The notes under the pieces are model-generated. The model searched no databases and was not told the origin of the DNA. It worked only from the letters and a program-made list of their open reading frames with translations. A stretch of 64,000 bases of DNA from Polytrichum commune (taxonomy: Eukaryota; Streptophyta; Polytrichopsida; Polytrichales; Polytrichaceae), in NCBI GenBank assembly GCA_950295325.1, contig OX485805.1:44850758-44914757 (forward strand), read 5' to 3'. The translations under genes were made by a program, and so were the position numbers. Below are positions 24,331 through 36,953 of this stretch, in pieces. Numbering within the stretch: the first letter of the stretch is position 1; every line of letters begins with the position of its first letter.

Positions 24331-25400
24331 GATGTGTTGAAAACATGTAAATCAAGAAACCTTCATCCCAAGTCAAGTTTGAAGCACATCTGTAAAGAAG
24401 ATGAGGTTTTAGCTTATTAAAAAATAGTTTAGTGGCCTAATGGTAGTCTACATCAATTTTTTTTTGTAGGGTGCACGATGCAATGATTACTAACCTTTTA
24501 GCCAACCCCACCAAACTTTGACCCTACTAATTGCTTCCGAACACCCATCTCACAACAAACTATCAATGAATGGGGAGAACCGACTGCCAATTACATATCA
24601 ATCAGTTGAGTTTGAGGAACAACCGGTTGGAGTTCAAGACTTTAGAATCCCCCCCCCCAAATTTAGTAAAGAAAATTTCGAAAGATCGCAACATGTAACC
24701 AATTGGACGTAGCACACTAGGCTTTTGACCAATTATGCCCAAAATCCTACTTGGACACAACAAGCTATGACTGTGACTTGGACATGATTCACAGTTGCTC
24801 CTCTAAGAATCACATAAATTACTTTTCTACATACATATTGTCTCTCATCACTATCACTATCACATTGAAAACTCAACACAATTTCAAATTGGTTTGAATT
24901 AGGTGTCACTTATAAGTGTAGAAGTTTGATTCGTATCTCCTAAGTCACTACAAAATTGACGCATGGCTTATATATTACGGGATACAACATTGTTTGCCCA
25001 TAATCATGGGATATAATTGACGGATCTTAATCGAGAGGACCTTTCCTTTAACATGTTGGATTTTTTTGCTTCTCCATATAACATGCATTATTCCATTTTC
25101 GCTTTTCTTTCAACGGGCAAGATTAATTTCAGACTTTACATGCCTTTCTTTTGGCTTGTGACGGGTGCAAAACAAGCCTTGAATACCTCTCCCATTTAGT
25201 AGGTCAACCATAGTCTAGAGAAGGCTCTCTATTGGCAGACAATCGGGTTCACTATACGACATGAATTGATAGAATCCAAATCCATTCTTGCAAACTTGGA
25301 TTCTGTCACCAATAGAACCGTGATTGGTGTAACCTTAGTGTCACTTGAATGGATAGACCATAGATGAGCATTATTTCTTGATTTCCACTTGGGACACGCT
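24331..25400. other. Intergenic with a dispersed repeat
   Basis: The part at about 24530-24740 is a diverged copy of a repeat also found at about 49085-49320. Both encode in one frame a stretch similar to VEFE-x-QPV-x-VQDFR, followed by a C- or A-rich interruption. Neither has a long enough frame to call a gene. The rest shows no feature. Confidence 0.4.
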
Positions 25401-26958
25401 GATTCGCCTGGGTTGGGATGTGCAGGTTTGCCCGGGTTGGTTGTATTTTGGGTTCTTTCTTGCAATTGATTTTCAATTTGTGCCCAAAAACAAAAAACAC
25501 ACAACATGAATTGAGCCGGGTTGCCCACTCATTGGGCAGCACGGGCGCGGGTAGGCCCCCCCACCCGGGCCGTTCCCGCCATTCAAGCCTTCGATTAAGC
25601 TTCGAAGCCTCTTCTTCACGCTTCTCGCTGGCTGTGAGATCTCCATCGCCGCTCCACTCGCCTCACACCATTCCTACCTTCCCTCTCTGCTTTTCTTCGC
25701 ACTCGATAACCTCTTCTTTTAGCAACTCGTAAGTCGCTTACAACATCTTCGATTCTAAGGAATTTAGAACACTTCTATAAGTAGGCACATTCAAGTGCTT
25801 TCACCATACGAAGTGGCTTCATTCGTACGTCGAGGATGCGTTCTTTTGTGTGTGTGTGTGTGTGTGTGTTTCTGTTTCTTCAAGACATTATGTCAGCTCG
25901 AGTGCCAGTTGTGTGGCTTTGATATGAAAAGCGAGTTCCCAGTGTGACGATATGTTGCACCTCTCAGGCAGAATGCAATGCGTTACTTGCATTGAGAATA
26001 AAGTGTGGGAGAGTCTTCTCGTTGGAAGATAAAAGAGCGTTCTATTTATCTCTCTTATTCCAGGCAAGATGAAGTAGTAGACGTATCGGCATTTTCGTCA
26101 ACCGGTAGTAGCCCCTGCACCTCGAATTCAAATACGGAGCCAGGGAGCATTTTGAGCTAGATCAATCTGTTCTACTCCTTTTTTGAACTCGTATATTTGA
26201 TGGCTTATAAAGCGTGAGTGGACTTAAATTTTTTCTGGACGCCGTTATTTATTTGGTGTCGTGCAGCTTGTCTACTTCATATATGGAAATTAACAGCAAG
26301 CAGTTGTCAATATTTGACAAGTAAATTCATATGAAAGAGGTATAATGAAAGAGACACCAAACTTGTTGTGATGGTGGCATTGTTCCCTAATTACATCAGT
26401 CATATATATGCTTAAAATTGTGTGCCTAATAACTTGCGTGTGGTGTGAAGGCTAATGTCATAATTTTCTTTTAGGGTTTAGCAAATTAAGCTAGATCAAT
26501 CTGTTCTATTCCTGTTTTGAACTCTTAGATTTGATGGCTTATAGATCGTATGTGGACTTAAAAAGGTTCTGGACGTAGCTATTTATATGGTGTCGTGCAG
26601 CTTGTCCACTTCATGTATGGAAATTGCAGCTAGCAGTTGTCAATATTTGAGAAGAAAATTCATATGAAAATGGTTTAAAGTAAGAGAGACCGAACTTGTT
26701 GTGATGGTGGCATTAAAGAAATGTGTGCCTAATAACTTGCGCGTGTTGTGCAGGCTGATGTCATAATTTCCTACTAGGTTTTAGCAGTCATTTTGCAACA
26801 ATTACCTTCAACGCGCCTCAGGGTTCATCAACTCTATTTTGAAAGTGTTCAAGTGCTCAGAGTTTGATTGGTATTATGTCACAAGGAGCTCCGGGGGGTT
26901 TACACTTGCAAAGGATGATAGAAGCCAGTTTCGAGCTTAGGTCTTGAGGAATTAAGAC
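25400..26958 (+). promoter_or_regulatory. Presumed promoter and spliced 5' leader of FIGL1
   Basis: This GC-richer stretch (about 25500-25740) with pyrimidine-rich text precedes FIGL1 and ends in a donor-like AACTC-GTAAGTC at about 25730, followed by a (TG)n run at 25847-25869. An acceptor-like GTTTTAGCAG occurs near 26786. Together these suggest a 5' untranslated exon and a leader intron of about 1 kb. This is an inference without transcript support. The putative leader intron holds the tandem duplication at 26156-26787. Confidence 0.35.
26156..26787. repeat. Imperfect tandem duplication of about 330 bp
   Basis: Two adjacent copies (about 26156-26489 and 26490-26787) both begin GCTAGATCAATCTGTTCTA and share blocks such as GGTGTCGTGCAGCTTGTC and AACTTGTTGTGATGGTGGC in the same order. 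The second copy lacks about 35 bp present in the first (around 26385-26420). It lies directly upstream of the FIGL1 start codon region, probably within a leader intron. Confidence 0.8.
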
Positions 26959-29900
26959 ATGGACAGTTTACAGGAAGAGACTGCAACAGGGGACATTGCA
27001 AAGGGCGAGGTGCAGCAAAAGATCGGGAGGTTGCACTCTCTTCTTTTTGGCGTAGATGCAGCGTCTACCAAAGGGGAGACAGAGATTGCTCTTGGCTTGG
27101 GACTTCGTCTTCTTGGCTTTTTGGAAAGTGAATGTCAGACAGCAGAGGATATAATGTATGTAGAACCAATCAAGAGGCAAGTGCTCCAGAAGCTTGATGG
27201 AGCAGTTCAAAGGACAGAAATTCAGAAGTAAGCTATTTGTACTGGCCATGTACTTATCATGGCAATATCTATGAGTCAAGTGATTGTTGAGAGAAAAATG
27301 TATATCCGAGGATCAACTGAGCTGTAATGTGTCAACATTTCCATTTAGGGATGGATTTTCATTCTGTAAATTTCTGATTACATGCTGATTTTATTCCATG
27401 TGCGTATCTACCACATTTAATTCAACTTACTAATTCACAATAGCTGCGGGAAGTGATGCCAACTTTGTTTCGTATGTAGAGTTAAATGGACAATGAGTGA
27501 CTGTGCATCTAGGCGAGACTTTGAACCTAGTCCTGGATGAGTATTTGTATGTTTGTGAATAGATATAACATAGCAACGTCTCATTTATGCATCTACGCAG
27601 TCTGTTGTGGATCTCAATATCTTTCATCTTCGTAAATTGCCTCTACATGCAAAACTATAAAATTGATCATTTACATTTTCTGTAGAGTATATTGTAAACT
27701 AGATTTTGTTTGTCCAATTGCAGGGAAGCTTTGGAACAGGCGAAGGTTCCGGAAGGCTTCACATTCAAGTTGCATAAGGCCGTTGAGTTTGAGAAGATCA
27801 TAAATTCCAGATTCTATAACAGCTTCACGCCAAGGCCAGAAGCTCCTGGAAATACAGTCAGTGCTCTTTACTAACATCCTTCCTCACAATTCTGCAGATT
27901 GTGGATCAGGCTATACATTTTAATATTCATGATGACTAGTTGTGATCCATAGCCTACTGCAAAATGATAGCCATTTTCTGTAACAAATTTGGTAATTTAC
28001 AGCTCCATCACTACACAATGTCTCTACCTTAACTAGTTCTATCTCTATTTCTTACTAGAAACAATGGTCTCATGTTGGACATGTTGGCTTTTTGTTGCTT
28101 CTGTCAGGCTCAGTGTAGCATGAAAGAAATTTTAAACTCAGTTTCTGTAAAGGTGCCCTCCACAATAGAAGTGGCACATCAGAATGGGACTAGTGATAAA
28201 AAAGAAGATGGTGAAATCCTGAGAAGCAGTCGAGCTATGACACAATCGAGGCTTCCAACTCTGTACAGCAATGGGTTTCAGAAGGTGGTTGAACCTGCTC
28301 GTGATCTGACAGGTAGATTCTAAAGTAGTTTTATTTCAAAAACCATCTGTACATAGGACCTTGTCATTACCATGCAGGACATATGGAGACCTTAATTACA
28401 GAACCTTGTTTTATAGTCCATGCTTTTCTTTGCTCATAAATATGGTCAACGTCTTGACTTCCCCCAAGTCAAGAGAGTGGCTCATTTTGCTTTCTAAACA
28501 TTTACAATCTTATATGTGTACGTAAATGGACACTGTGTTAGGACAAATAGATTCAGCAGCATGCCAAGGTACTGAGAACACATGTGCTATTTATCTCGTT
28601 TGACAGATTCAAGCCAGCCTGAGCCTGGTTCTAGAGCAAAAGACATCGCATCTGTCAATGCAAATTCTGGTCCTTACCGCAGACTACTAACAGAATGCAA
28701 AGACATCGACGCTCTGCCCACCTCTGAGGCAGAAGAAAAGATAAACTTCTCTGGTTTGAACCGGAAACGACCTGGCAGTTTTTATGGAGCCAAAAGGAGG
28801 CCTGAGAAATTTAAGATGACTGCTAGGGATGTACCTAGGGAGGATATCAGCAGTGAAGATGATGCCCCTGCCGAGCCTCCAACACTCAACTTTGTGACAG
28901 CAAAACAGAAATGGGTAGGTTGAGTAAGCTTGTCGAGATTCTTCACAATGATCAGTTTCACCCACACTTTTTAAAAGCACTGACCCTGCATGTCCACCAG
29001 TAGCAGATCTGATGCACCAACATGTCTTCGGAAGCAAGCCCCTGGATGCTCTGGGAACAAAGAGTTTTAAATACCTGAATATGGACATATTATTGAAATT
29101 ATATCAGCTAATATGTTTGTCTTGCCACAGGCCAAATTTTATAATTGTTCAGTTTTCTTTTGAAAGTGACTCGCTATACAAATGATTATCAGGCTTGCAC
29201 ACAATTCTTCCAGTTGAGACATGGTTCCATCTGTGCCTGCAGGCTATTGATGCAGCGAAAAAGAATGGGGGCGTGTCAACTTCCTATCAGAGTGTGCCGA
29301 ATACCTCAGTGTCAACTTCCTATCAGAGCTTGCCTAATGCCACAGTGGCTCCAAGACCTACTGGTAAAACCTTAGGAATGTCAAGGCGAGGTGTCCGAGG
29401 CTCCTTCATACCTCCTATGCGGGGTGCAAATGGGGCTTCTGCAGGAGGTGCTCCTACTCCTGCTGCTGCTGCTGTGCCACGTGGGAATTCTAGCACTGAG
29501 AATGGACAGGAGGAGGCAACTCGCAAATGGTGAGCTTGCAGCAATTATATATATTTGATATAATATTAGAGAAATTTTTGGACACCTCATAGCACCTAGT
29601 ATAGAGCAGAAATATCCACCAACAGTTGATCTCTAAGAGAATTGCTGTTTATCTATTCACTTTTAAAGTGATAGCTGTGTTATTTTGAAGTTGGTGGATT
29701 AAATTGATTGTCATTGTGAATGAAAGGTGTAGATCTACCATTGTTGTACCTAATTATAGTAAACATGACGTGTGTATTTGTTATGTAGCATGGAGTTGCT
29801 AGCTGGACCAGATGGGGAGCTACCAGATAGATTGAAAAATTTGGAGCCTCGTCTCTTAGAGCATGTGAGCAATGAGATCATGGATCAAGATCCTAATGTT

Positions 29901-32596
29901 AGATGGGATGACATTGGTAAGTATCTTTTGATCAAGGGAACTGTTATAGTTGCTACAAGATGTGAATTCCCGAGTCTCTGTTGTTATTTGTGTATGGTTT
30001 ACTGAATTGAAGGGGATTTAGGATTTTGTACTAATTTTCAAGTATCTTTTTCAATGCAATTTGTCTCTGCACAAAGCAGTTGCTTGAATTCAACCTCGGT
30101 GTTTGTTCAGTCTCTCTCACCTGGTGCCAGTATTATTTTGGAGGCTTTCTGTCTATTGTATTGTGAATTTCCTCTGTTTGGATGGAAGTGCAACTTGTCA
30201 TATTACTCACTTCTAGACATGGGCGTTTCTTGCAGCTGGACTTGAGCATGCCAAGAAATGTGTCACAGAAATGGTTATTTGGCCCCTTCTTCGTCCCGAC
30301 ATATTTCAAGGCTGTCGAGCACCTGGCAAAGGGCTTCTGCTCTTTGGCCCTCCTGTAAGTTACATAGATCAAGATGAACTGCTGCATTATTAAGGCTAGT
30401 CTTGCTTCAAGAGTTACCTATATTAGACGAATCCTCAAAGTGGAAGTCTCCAGCTGGAGAAACTATTCTTCCCTGTCATTTCTGACAGCCAACCCATGAC
30501 TATGACATCTGTTTAATGGTCTTCTATGATGATCCTGTTCCATGTTATGCAAATCAGGGGACAGGGAAAACCATGATTGGCAAGGCAATAGCTGGTGAAG
30601 CGAAGGCAACATTCTTCTCCATATCAGCAAGTTCTCTAACAAGCAAATGGGTATGTTGGAAGATTCAATCAGTAGCAAGGGTTGACTTTTTCAAGTGGAG
30701 GTATTGCACAATTCAATGGTCCACGCCAGGTTCATATAGGACTTGTTTAGAGTGACACTGGTGAGGTGATTATATATGTTTGCACTACCTGTGTGCTATG
30801 AAAAGAGGACATGATGAATTGGAACGGATGTGGGTGTTGCAGATTGGTGAAGGTGAAAAGCTTGTCAGAGCTCTGTTTGGTGTTGCTAGCTGTCGTCAGC
30901 CAGCTGTGATATTCATCGATGAGGTTGACTCCTTGTTGTCACAGGTAGGTGCTTGAGTGGGGATGCAATATGGGTTTGCCTGCCTCTAACAGTACCCTCT
31001 ACACTTTCATATCAAGTTTTCATGCTAATGATATATTGAGAAATCCTGTGATGTTGCCTGATATTACTGGCTTGTGCTAATGCAGCGAAAATCTGAAGGA
31101 GAGCATGAGTCTAGCCGAAGGTTGAAGACCCAGTTTTTGATTGAGATGGAGGGGTGTGGAAGTGGGTCAGAGCAGATTCTTCTTATTGGTGTGTGAACCA
31201 CTATTTATTAAACAATAGCTAGGTCTTGAAAGAGTAAACGGTCGTTCCGTAAGAATCCACTGTCAGCAAAATTACTGCAATGTTTTTTTGGAGGAAGATA
31301 TCTAATTTAATTCATGAGATACCGATGTTAAACTTGACTGGAAATGCCCTCCAGATACTCTAAGTCTGCAGGGTGGCCAATATTTATTTATGTGGTCCCA
31401 GTGTTTTTGTGTAAGAACAATAGCATCTGTATAGAAGTTTCAAGTGTGTTCCAACTTTGGAGGCTAGTTTGCTATACTAATTCATGAGTGTGTTTTCACA
31501 AGTTTTGTGGTACTGCCTTGTTACTCTGGGCAGGAGCAACAAATAGACCTCAGGAGCTAGATGAAGCAGCACGCCGTCGTCTTTCTAAGCGTCTCTACAT
31601 CCCTCTTCCTTCCCATGGTACTACCTTTGTGCACATGGCCGGTTGGTATCATAAAAGTTAATAGGAATGTAATTCAATTGCAATGACAAAGCTAAGTGCA
31701 CTAGGTTTGCAATCAAGTTGGGATGTTAATGGATCTGGTTTCTTGTTGTTTTACAGCTGCAAGAGCATGGATAATTCGTAGCCTTTTACAGAGAGATGGG
31801 CTTCTTTCTCTAACAGATGAAGATATTGACTCCATCTGCAAGACCACTGATGGTAATTTCTTCAGCTCTTTCCCCAAGATGACTGTCATCCTTTGCTTTG
31901 GAGCTGAGTGCACAAAAATGGCCCTGAATGTTATTATCTCATGAATGTGATGACGGAACAGTAACATCTTTGAAAGAGACCATTGTGAAGCCGTTTTCAT
32001 CATTGCAACATTTACGTTGTTGGTAAAGCTTCATTTGCTTCAAAAGTTAAAAAATCATATTGTTCTGCTATTGTTAACACTAGCATTATTGCTTTTTTTA
32101 ACAAGATCAATATTAATGGCTTAGGATCTATTTGTGCATTTGCAGGATACTCTGGCTCAGACATGAAGAACCTTGTCAAAGAGGCCTCAATGGGCCCGCT
32201 CCGAGAAGCCTTGTCACAAGACCAAGATATTAACAACATCAGTAATGATAAACTGAGGCCCATCTCTCTGCAGGTCTGCTTTTTTCCTTTATTGAAACAC
32301 ATGAAAGATCTCATCCTGGTTGTTTGAACTCTGTTTACTTGTTTGATTGAATATAGAGTATCTGCTCATCAAGTTTATCACTTCAACCATGCTGAAAATC
32401 ACCTTGTTTTCAGGTATTTCTGCCAAGTTTGTTGACGGCCATGAATTTCTTTGATGTTGACATGCCTGGTGACATTGGTGATTATTCACTGCAGGATTTT
32501 GTGAGCGCCCTGCAACAAGTTAGACCTTCTGTCTCCCAAAGTGAGCTTGGGTTGTACGAGGACTGGAATCGACAATTTGGTAGCTTAGCCCTATAG
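26959..32596 (+). CDS. FIGL1: FIDGETIN-like 1 AAA ATPase (meiotic recombination regulator)
   Basis: Fourteen exons: 26959-27227, 27724-27856, 28108-28312, 28607-28914, 29243-29529, 29789-29916, 30236-30354, 30558-30650, 30843-30944, 31086-31188, 31534-31617, 31757-31852, 32146-32273, 32495-32596. All junctions are GT/AG and phases match, giving 718 residues. The C-terminal half is a single AAA+ module: [26 protein letters not shown], Walker A GPPGTGKT (481-488, split by an intron), SASSLTSKW, Walker B VIFIDE (536-541), [15 protein letters not shown] with sensor and arginine-finger residues, and the Vps4-type end [10 protein letters not shown]...[10 protein letters not shown]. The N-terminal half carries FVTAKQKW (Phe298-Ala301), matching the FxxA-type RAD51-binding motif of FIGNL1. 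FIGL1 restrains meiotic crossovers by remodelling RAD51/DMC1 filaments in the nucleus. The start ATG opens [12 protein letters not shown] and has no better upstream alternative in frame. Confidence 0.95.
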
Positions 32597-34515
32597 TACC
32601 CACAAGAGCCTGGGATAACTACTGTAAATTCATCTACACATCACCTTTTGCATCCTCTGCTGACTTTCAAAGCATCGGATGTTGTTGTACAAGTGTTAGC
32701 ATTGTCATGGAGGGTTATCTTAAAGCTGACCCAGTGGAGCCTTATCAAATGCCTACTAAAGGTTCCGAGTAAAAGATAGAAAATAACCAGAGAAACTTTT
32801 TCACGCTCATGATCATTGTTATTACCAATGGCAAGAGAGAGAGTCAGAAGAAACTGTTCAGGAAACCAGAATACAGATATAGGTAAGATTTGTTCTCACA
32901 TTCCAACCTTACTTGCTGAAGTTTGTTCCAGCAGACTGAAATTCACAGCACAGGCAATAGCGGACAGGTACTTCAGCAAACCACTCTCTACACCTAGATA
33001 AATGACTATGCAATTTTTTTTTACTACAATCTGGTCCTAGATTTATGGCACTGTAACAAAGACTGGCATGGGTTGCTTGAAACCCACCCCATCTTGGAAT
33101 TTTTTTTTCGTGGTCAGAAATGAAATCAGACAACGAGTACCAAAGACATCAGCTTAGACTTGGGATCTGCATTTAAGAACCAACAATAGGCCTTGCTTGT
33201 TGGTTTTCAAATATTTTGGCTAAGGACATTGTTCCACATTGTAAGGAACACATTACATTACTAAGGACATTGCACCACATAACATTACTAAGGACTATGA
33301 ACACAGTGTTATTTTCAAGTTATTTGCAATAAAAAAACATGTCCCCTACAAGTTGAGGGGACTAGAACCTGGGGAAAACTGATCTTCTATTGGTTGTCAG
33401 TTCATGTATTCATGGATATTTTATGGAGGAAGCAACACTTGCAAGGGGACATATGTCCAATTTCCAATCCTATTTTTGCATCTGTTTCATCATAGATTTG
33501 ATGACCCAACACGAGTTTCCTTGTGTACATATAATTGATAGAAGTTGGAGCACGTGAAAAATCAACCAAATAACACTCACATACCTTAAGTTTTGACATC
33601 ACCATGTCTTGTTGTAGGTTTTTTGATGGCTTTGGCTGAAAGTGGGAATGTGCTCATATAGGCCCCCCAGGCCCTAAGTGGCTGCCTTTCTTGGTCAATC
33701 TAGTTATCCTCCAAAATCCAAAATTATATGGCAATCACCTTGAAAGTTATACTACTAAGCACCATTTGCCTCAACGTTGCCAATTTTCTAGAGGTGATGG
33801 ACATAGAAAAAAGTAGCTTGAAAACCGCATCACAAGCTTTATTTACACAAAATTTGTCCTAATGTTGTCACCTAATGAGTCCACTAAGCTAATAAGGTAT
33901 GTTTACTGTATACATACCAATGTAAAGCTACATTCTTGTGATGCCATAATTCATGGATCCTTGCCATACATGTGTGCATCCATTGCACTAGTGATACACA
34001 AGGATGCATGGTAAACTCAAGTATGAGGTGCTTGAGTATGTTGAGATCACAAAAATTCTTGGTCAAAAAATTATAAAGTAATACCAAAATGTCTTTCTAG
34101 TGTGTGTAGGTGTGCATTTGTTTGTTTGTTTGTTAAATTATTTTTCAAAAAACTTTCATTCAATGTGTAGCTTGATATTGATGTTATGAGTACTCAACTC
34201 TACAATATCAAAATCATATCCCCAAAGAACATCACTAAAAGTATGTCCACAAACAAATGACTATATTTGGTTCTAGACACAAATCTCATGACCTTAATAT
34301 TTCTTGAGATCATAACATATTTCTTGCAAGGAAAGTATTAATATATATGTGTTTTTAGCCTATTTTCTTGAATTGACACTTTTTTGTTTTTGTTTTTGTT
34401 TTCGAGTCAATATGAACTACTTCTACCATCTTTAAAATATACACAATTTTGGAAGAAAAGAATTAGCCTATTTTCTTGAGTTGATACTTTTTTTTGGTTT
34501 TTTTTTGGTTTGAGT
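32597..34515. other. Intergenic between FIGL1 and SRP19
   Basis: The first few hundred bases are the presumed FIGL1 3' untranslated region. The remainder has no supported gene. Short open frames on the minus strand (33402-33605, 33884-34087) have no domain. The text near 33220-33300 repeats ACATTACTAAGGAC several times, a small local repeat. T-rich (TTTTTG)n sequence lies at 34380-34402. Confidence 0.45.
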
Positions 34516-34880
34516 CACTTTCCATGACAGAGTGATTTTAGGGTTTGGAGGACGAGACCTTTCGTCAACACGTACCTTAGCTATGCTCTGTCTCGTCAAG
34601 GTTGCATAGGATTAGGGTTTGCGAAACCCCTTAATCAACCTTGACTTTCCAATACGGAGTGTTTTTGGGGTTTGGAGGACGAGACCATTCATCAACACGT
34701 ACCTTCGCTATACTCTGTCTCGTCAAGGTTGCAGAGGGTTAGGGTTTGCAAAACCCCTTGATCAACCGTGACTTTCCGTGACGAAGTGAATTTAAGATCA
34801 GAGGACGAGACCTTTCATCAACACGTACCTTGTCTACACTCTGTTTCGTCGAGGTTTCAGAGGATTAGGGTTTGAAAGGG
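34516..34880 (+). promoter_or_regulatory. 127-bp tandem repeats with telo-box motifs upstream of SRP19
   Basis: Three tandem copies start at 34516, 34643 and 34770, an exact 127-bp spacing. Each contains ACTTTCC, GGACGAGACC, TCAACACGTACCTT and CTCTGT(C/T)TCGTC, and ends with TAGGGTTT, the telo-box (AAACCCTA on the other strand). The first two copies also form GGGTTTGC(G/A)AAACCC hairpins. The last copy runs to within 25 bp of the SRP19 start codon, so the array is promoter or 5' leader. Telo-boxes are typical of plant genes for the translation machinery. Confidence 0.8.
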
Positions 34881-34904
34881 TCTGGCGGAGCATCATCTGC
34901 GACG

Positions 34905-35797
34905 ATGGACACAAGCGCCACACTCGACGTTTCGCGCTGGACTGTCTTCTACCCGATCTACATTAACAACAAGAAGACGGCTGCGGAGGGCCGTCGAATA
35001 AGTATCTCGAACGCGTGCGAGAATCCGACGTGTGTGGAGATCGGCGATTGCTGTCAATACTTGAAACTACCGTGCGCAATTGAGGTTTGTGTCTTGTTCA
35101 TTCCCTGTTTCTTAATGAGTTTCTTCTTTTAGTGCTGTGATTTTGGTCTGAATTGCGAATTCGATGCACTTGGCAGTTGGATAAAGCGTACTCAAGGGAC
35201 TTCATGCAAAAGGGGCGTGTGAGAGTGCAGCTGAAACGAGAGGACGGGTCACTTATTAATCCGGCCATTCCCTCACGTAAGATCTCTCAAATTTTCAAAG
35301 TTGATCTTGTGTATAGTCCAAGTAATTGAAATTTCCATAATGTATGTTAGTGCACCACAATTCTTCAAGCAAGAATGCATGTCCCCAAAGTCTACTTCAC
35401 TCTTACTTTCTAAATATCGATAACTGTGAATGTAGACTCTACAAAACTTAGAGGCAAACCTTGCGCAATTTTTTTGGTGCAGATGCGCCATCTCGATATC
35501 ACCATTTTCCTCCTCAAACCTTTCTGCATCACTGGGGGCGTGTCTTTTCTAGGCATTGTTTCCATAACAGCAATATTGATCCCTCTGTCTTGACTATTTT
35601 GCTGCAATTTACAGCGTAGAGGATTGAGAAATACGTGGCTTTTATGATTGTGAACAGGTAAGGCATTGTGGACAAAGGTAGCGGAGCTTGTGCCGAAGCA
35701 TCAAGGTCGCACCAAAAAGCAGGAACCATCTGCGTCAGCTTCTGGTTCCAGTACTCCTGCAGGAAAATCTGGAAAGAGTGGAAAGAAAAAGAGATAA
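34905..35797 (+). CDS. SRP19: Signal recognition particle 19 kDa subunit
   Basis: Exons 34905-35084, 35177-35276 and 35658-35797 join in frame to 139 residues. The protein reads MDTSATLDVSRWTVFYPIYI, then NKKTAAEGRRIS, ACENPTC, and the highly conserved KAYSRDFMQKGRVRVQL and REDGSLINPAIPSRK, followed by LVPKHQGRTKKQE and a basic tail GKSGKSGKKKR. This order and length match eukaryotic SRP19, which binds helices 6 and 8 of SRP RNA and lets SRP54 join the particle that targets nascent chains to the ER. I chose the ATG at 34905 because the upstream in-frame extension starts only with TTG. The gene runs toward the SINA gene (convergent 3' ends). Confidence 0.97.
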
Positions 35798-36953
35798 ATC
35801 CATTTTCGCAACTTGCTGATCTCCTACTTTCTGTCTCCACACTGCTCTGCTCAGCCCTACTACAAGCTGAGATTTCAGGTACTACAGGCGCTGCCACGCA
35901 CACACAAGAGGGTTTCTTCTTCCAGAGAGAAAATCTAGCTTTCCCAAGCCATTGGTTTGCAAAATTATTAGTGGGAGTTAGTGATGGCAACCTTTGAACA
36001 CTCCTTGACACTCCTGCAGTCTCAATTTCCTAGGGTGATGTTCTGCATGTGAATTTTAAGCCATTTTTTCTCAGATTGCAGACTTATTTTTTGTTGTATC
36101 CATTGCTTCTGCTTTGTGTATACAATCCATTGAATTGGCCAACAATTCACGAGAATCTAGTCCTCCATCAGGGAATGCACATCAATTTGAAACCAAATTC
36201 TCCTAACCCTGAACCGTTTTTATAGAAGCAACACATTCTGCGGTGGCAACTTGTTAGCCATTTCCTGTCCCTTCTTAGACACGATTGGTATGCCCAATGT
36301 ATGGTGTAAGAGAATGTTCAGTGCGTGGTTATATAAATATATATGTTGAATATATGCAACTTGCAACCATACAAAATGAACAAGTCTTTCTGAGGTATAA
36401 AGTAACAAACACGACAATGACATTGTCCATACATCCACTTGAATTAACGGTGTTTTGAGTTCATAATTTCAGCAGCAGCAGCAGTGTTGCTTCATAGACT
36501 ATGGATAGGTCCACTTCTAATTTTGTAAATTTAGGCATCGTGGTTTGATACTGAAATTGGGATACTTCTCAATAGCTCTAGGTATATTTAAGTAGATATG
36601 TTTAGGCAATTTGGAGACCTCATCCGCATATATGACAACAATAACCTAAGAGACGTCATTTTCTCAGCAGTTGTTGCTTGTGAATCCCACTTTGATAATG
36701 GTGGCACAACTCCTATGATGGAGTAACACCAGGTGCAGAGTTTCTTCGGTTGCTTTTTTATGATATGATTTTGTGAGATTTATTCAAAAAGTTGTCAAGC
36801 TTTGGAGGCGATGATGAACATTTCATATGAGCCTTGTCAGAACTCTGTCAAGGTTTGCCATGAAGGATGGGTTTCATGTTAGGGGAGCAAGAATAAGTCC
36901 AAGTTCAAGACCTTTTGGGATGGGGAGAGAGCACCAAGTCTCTGGACTTCCTT
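35798..36953. other. Convergent intergenic region between SRP19 and the SINA gene
   Basis: This stretch holds the 3' untranslated regions of two genes that point at each other. A minus-strand open frame covering 35529-36011 overlaps SRP19 exon 3 and is a shadow. A short AGC run occurs at about 36472-36485. No other gene is seen. Confidence 0.5.

Noticed and set aside
32414-32494. Treating the last FIGL1 exon as starting at 32414
   Set aside because: It is possible in frame, but inserts 27 residues inside the conserved ISLQ-DF...QQVRPSVS block. The acceptor at 32494 gives the family-consistent join, so the longer form is listed only as an alternative.
35529-36011. 160-codon minus-strand open frame
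   Set aside because: It lies opposite SRP19 exon 3 and its 3' untranslated region and has no domain.
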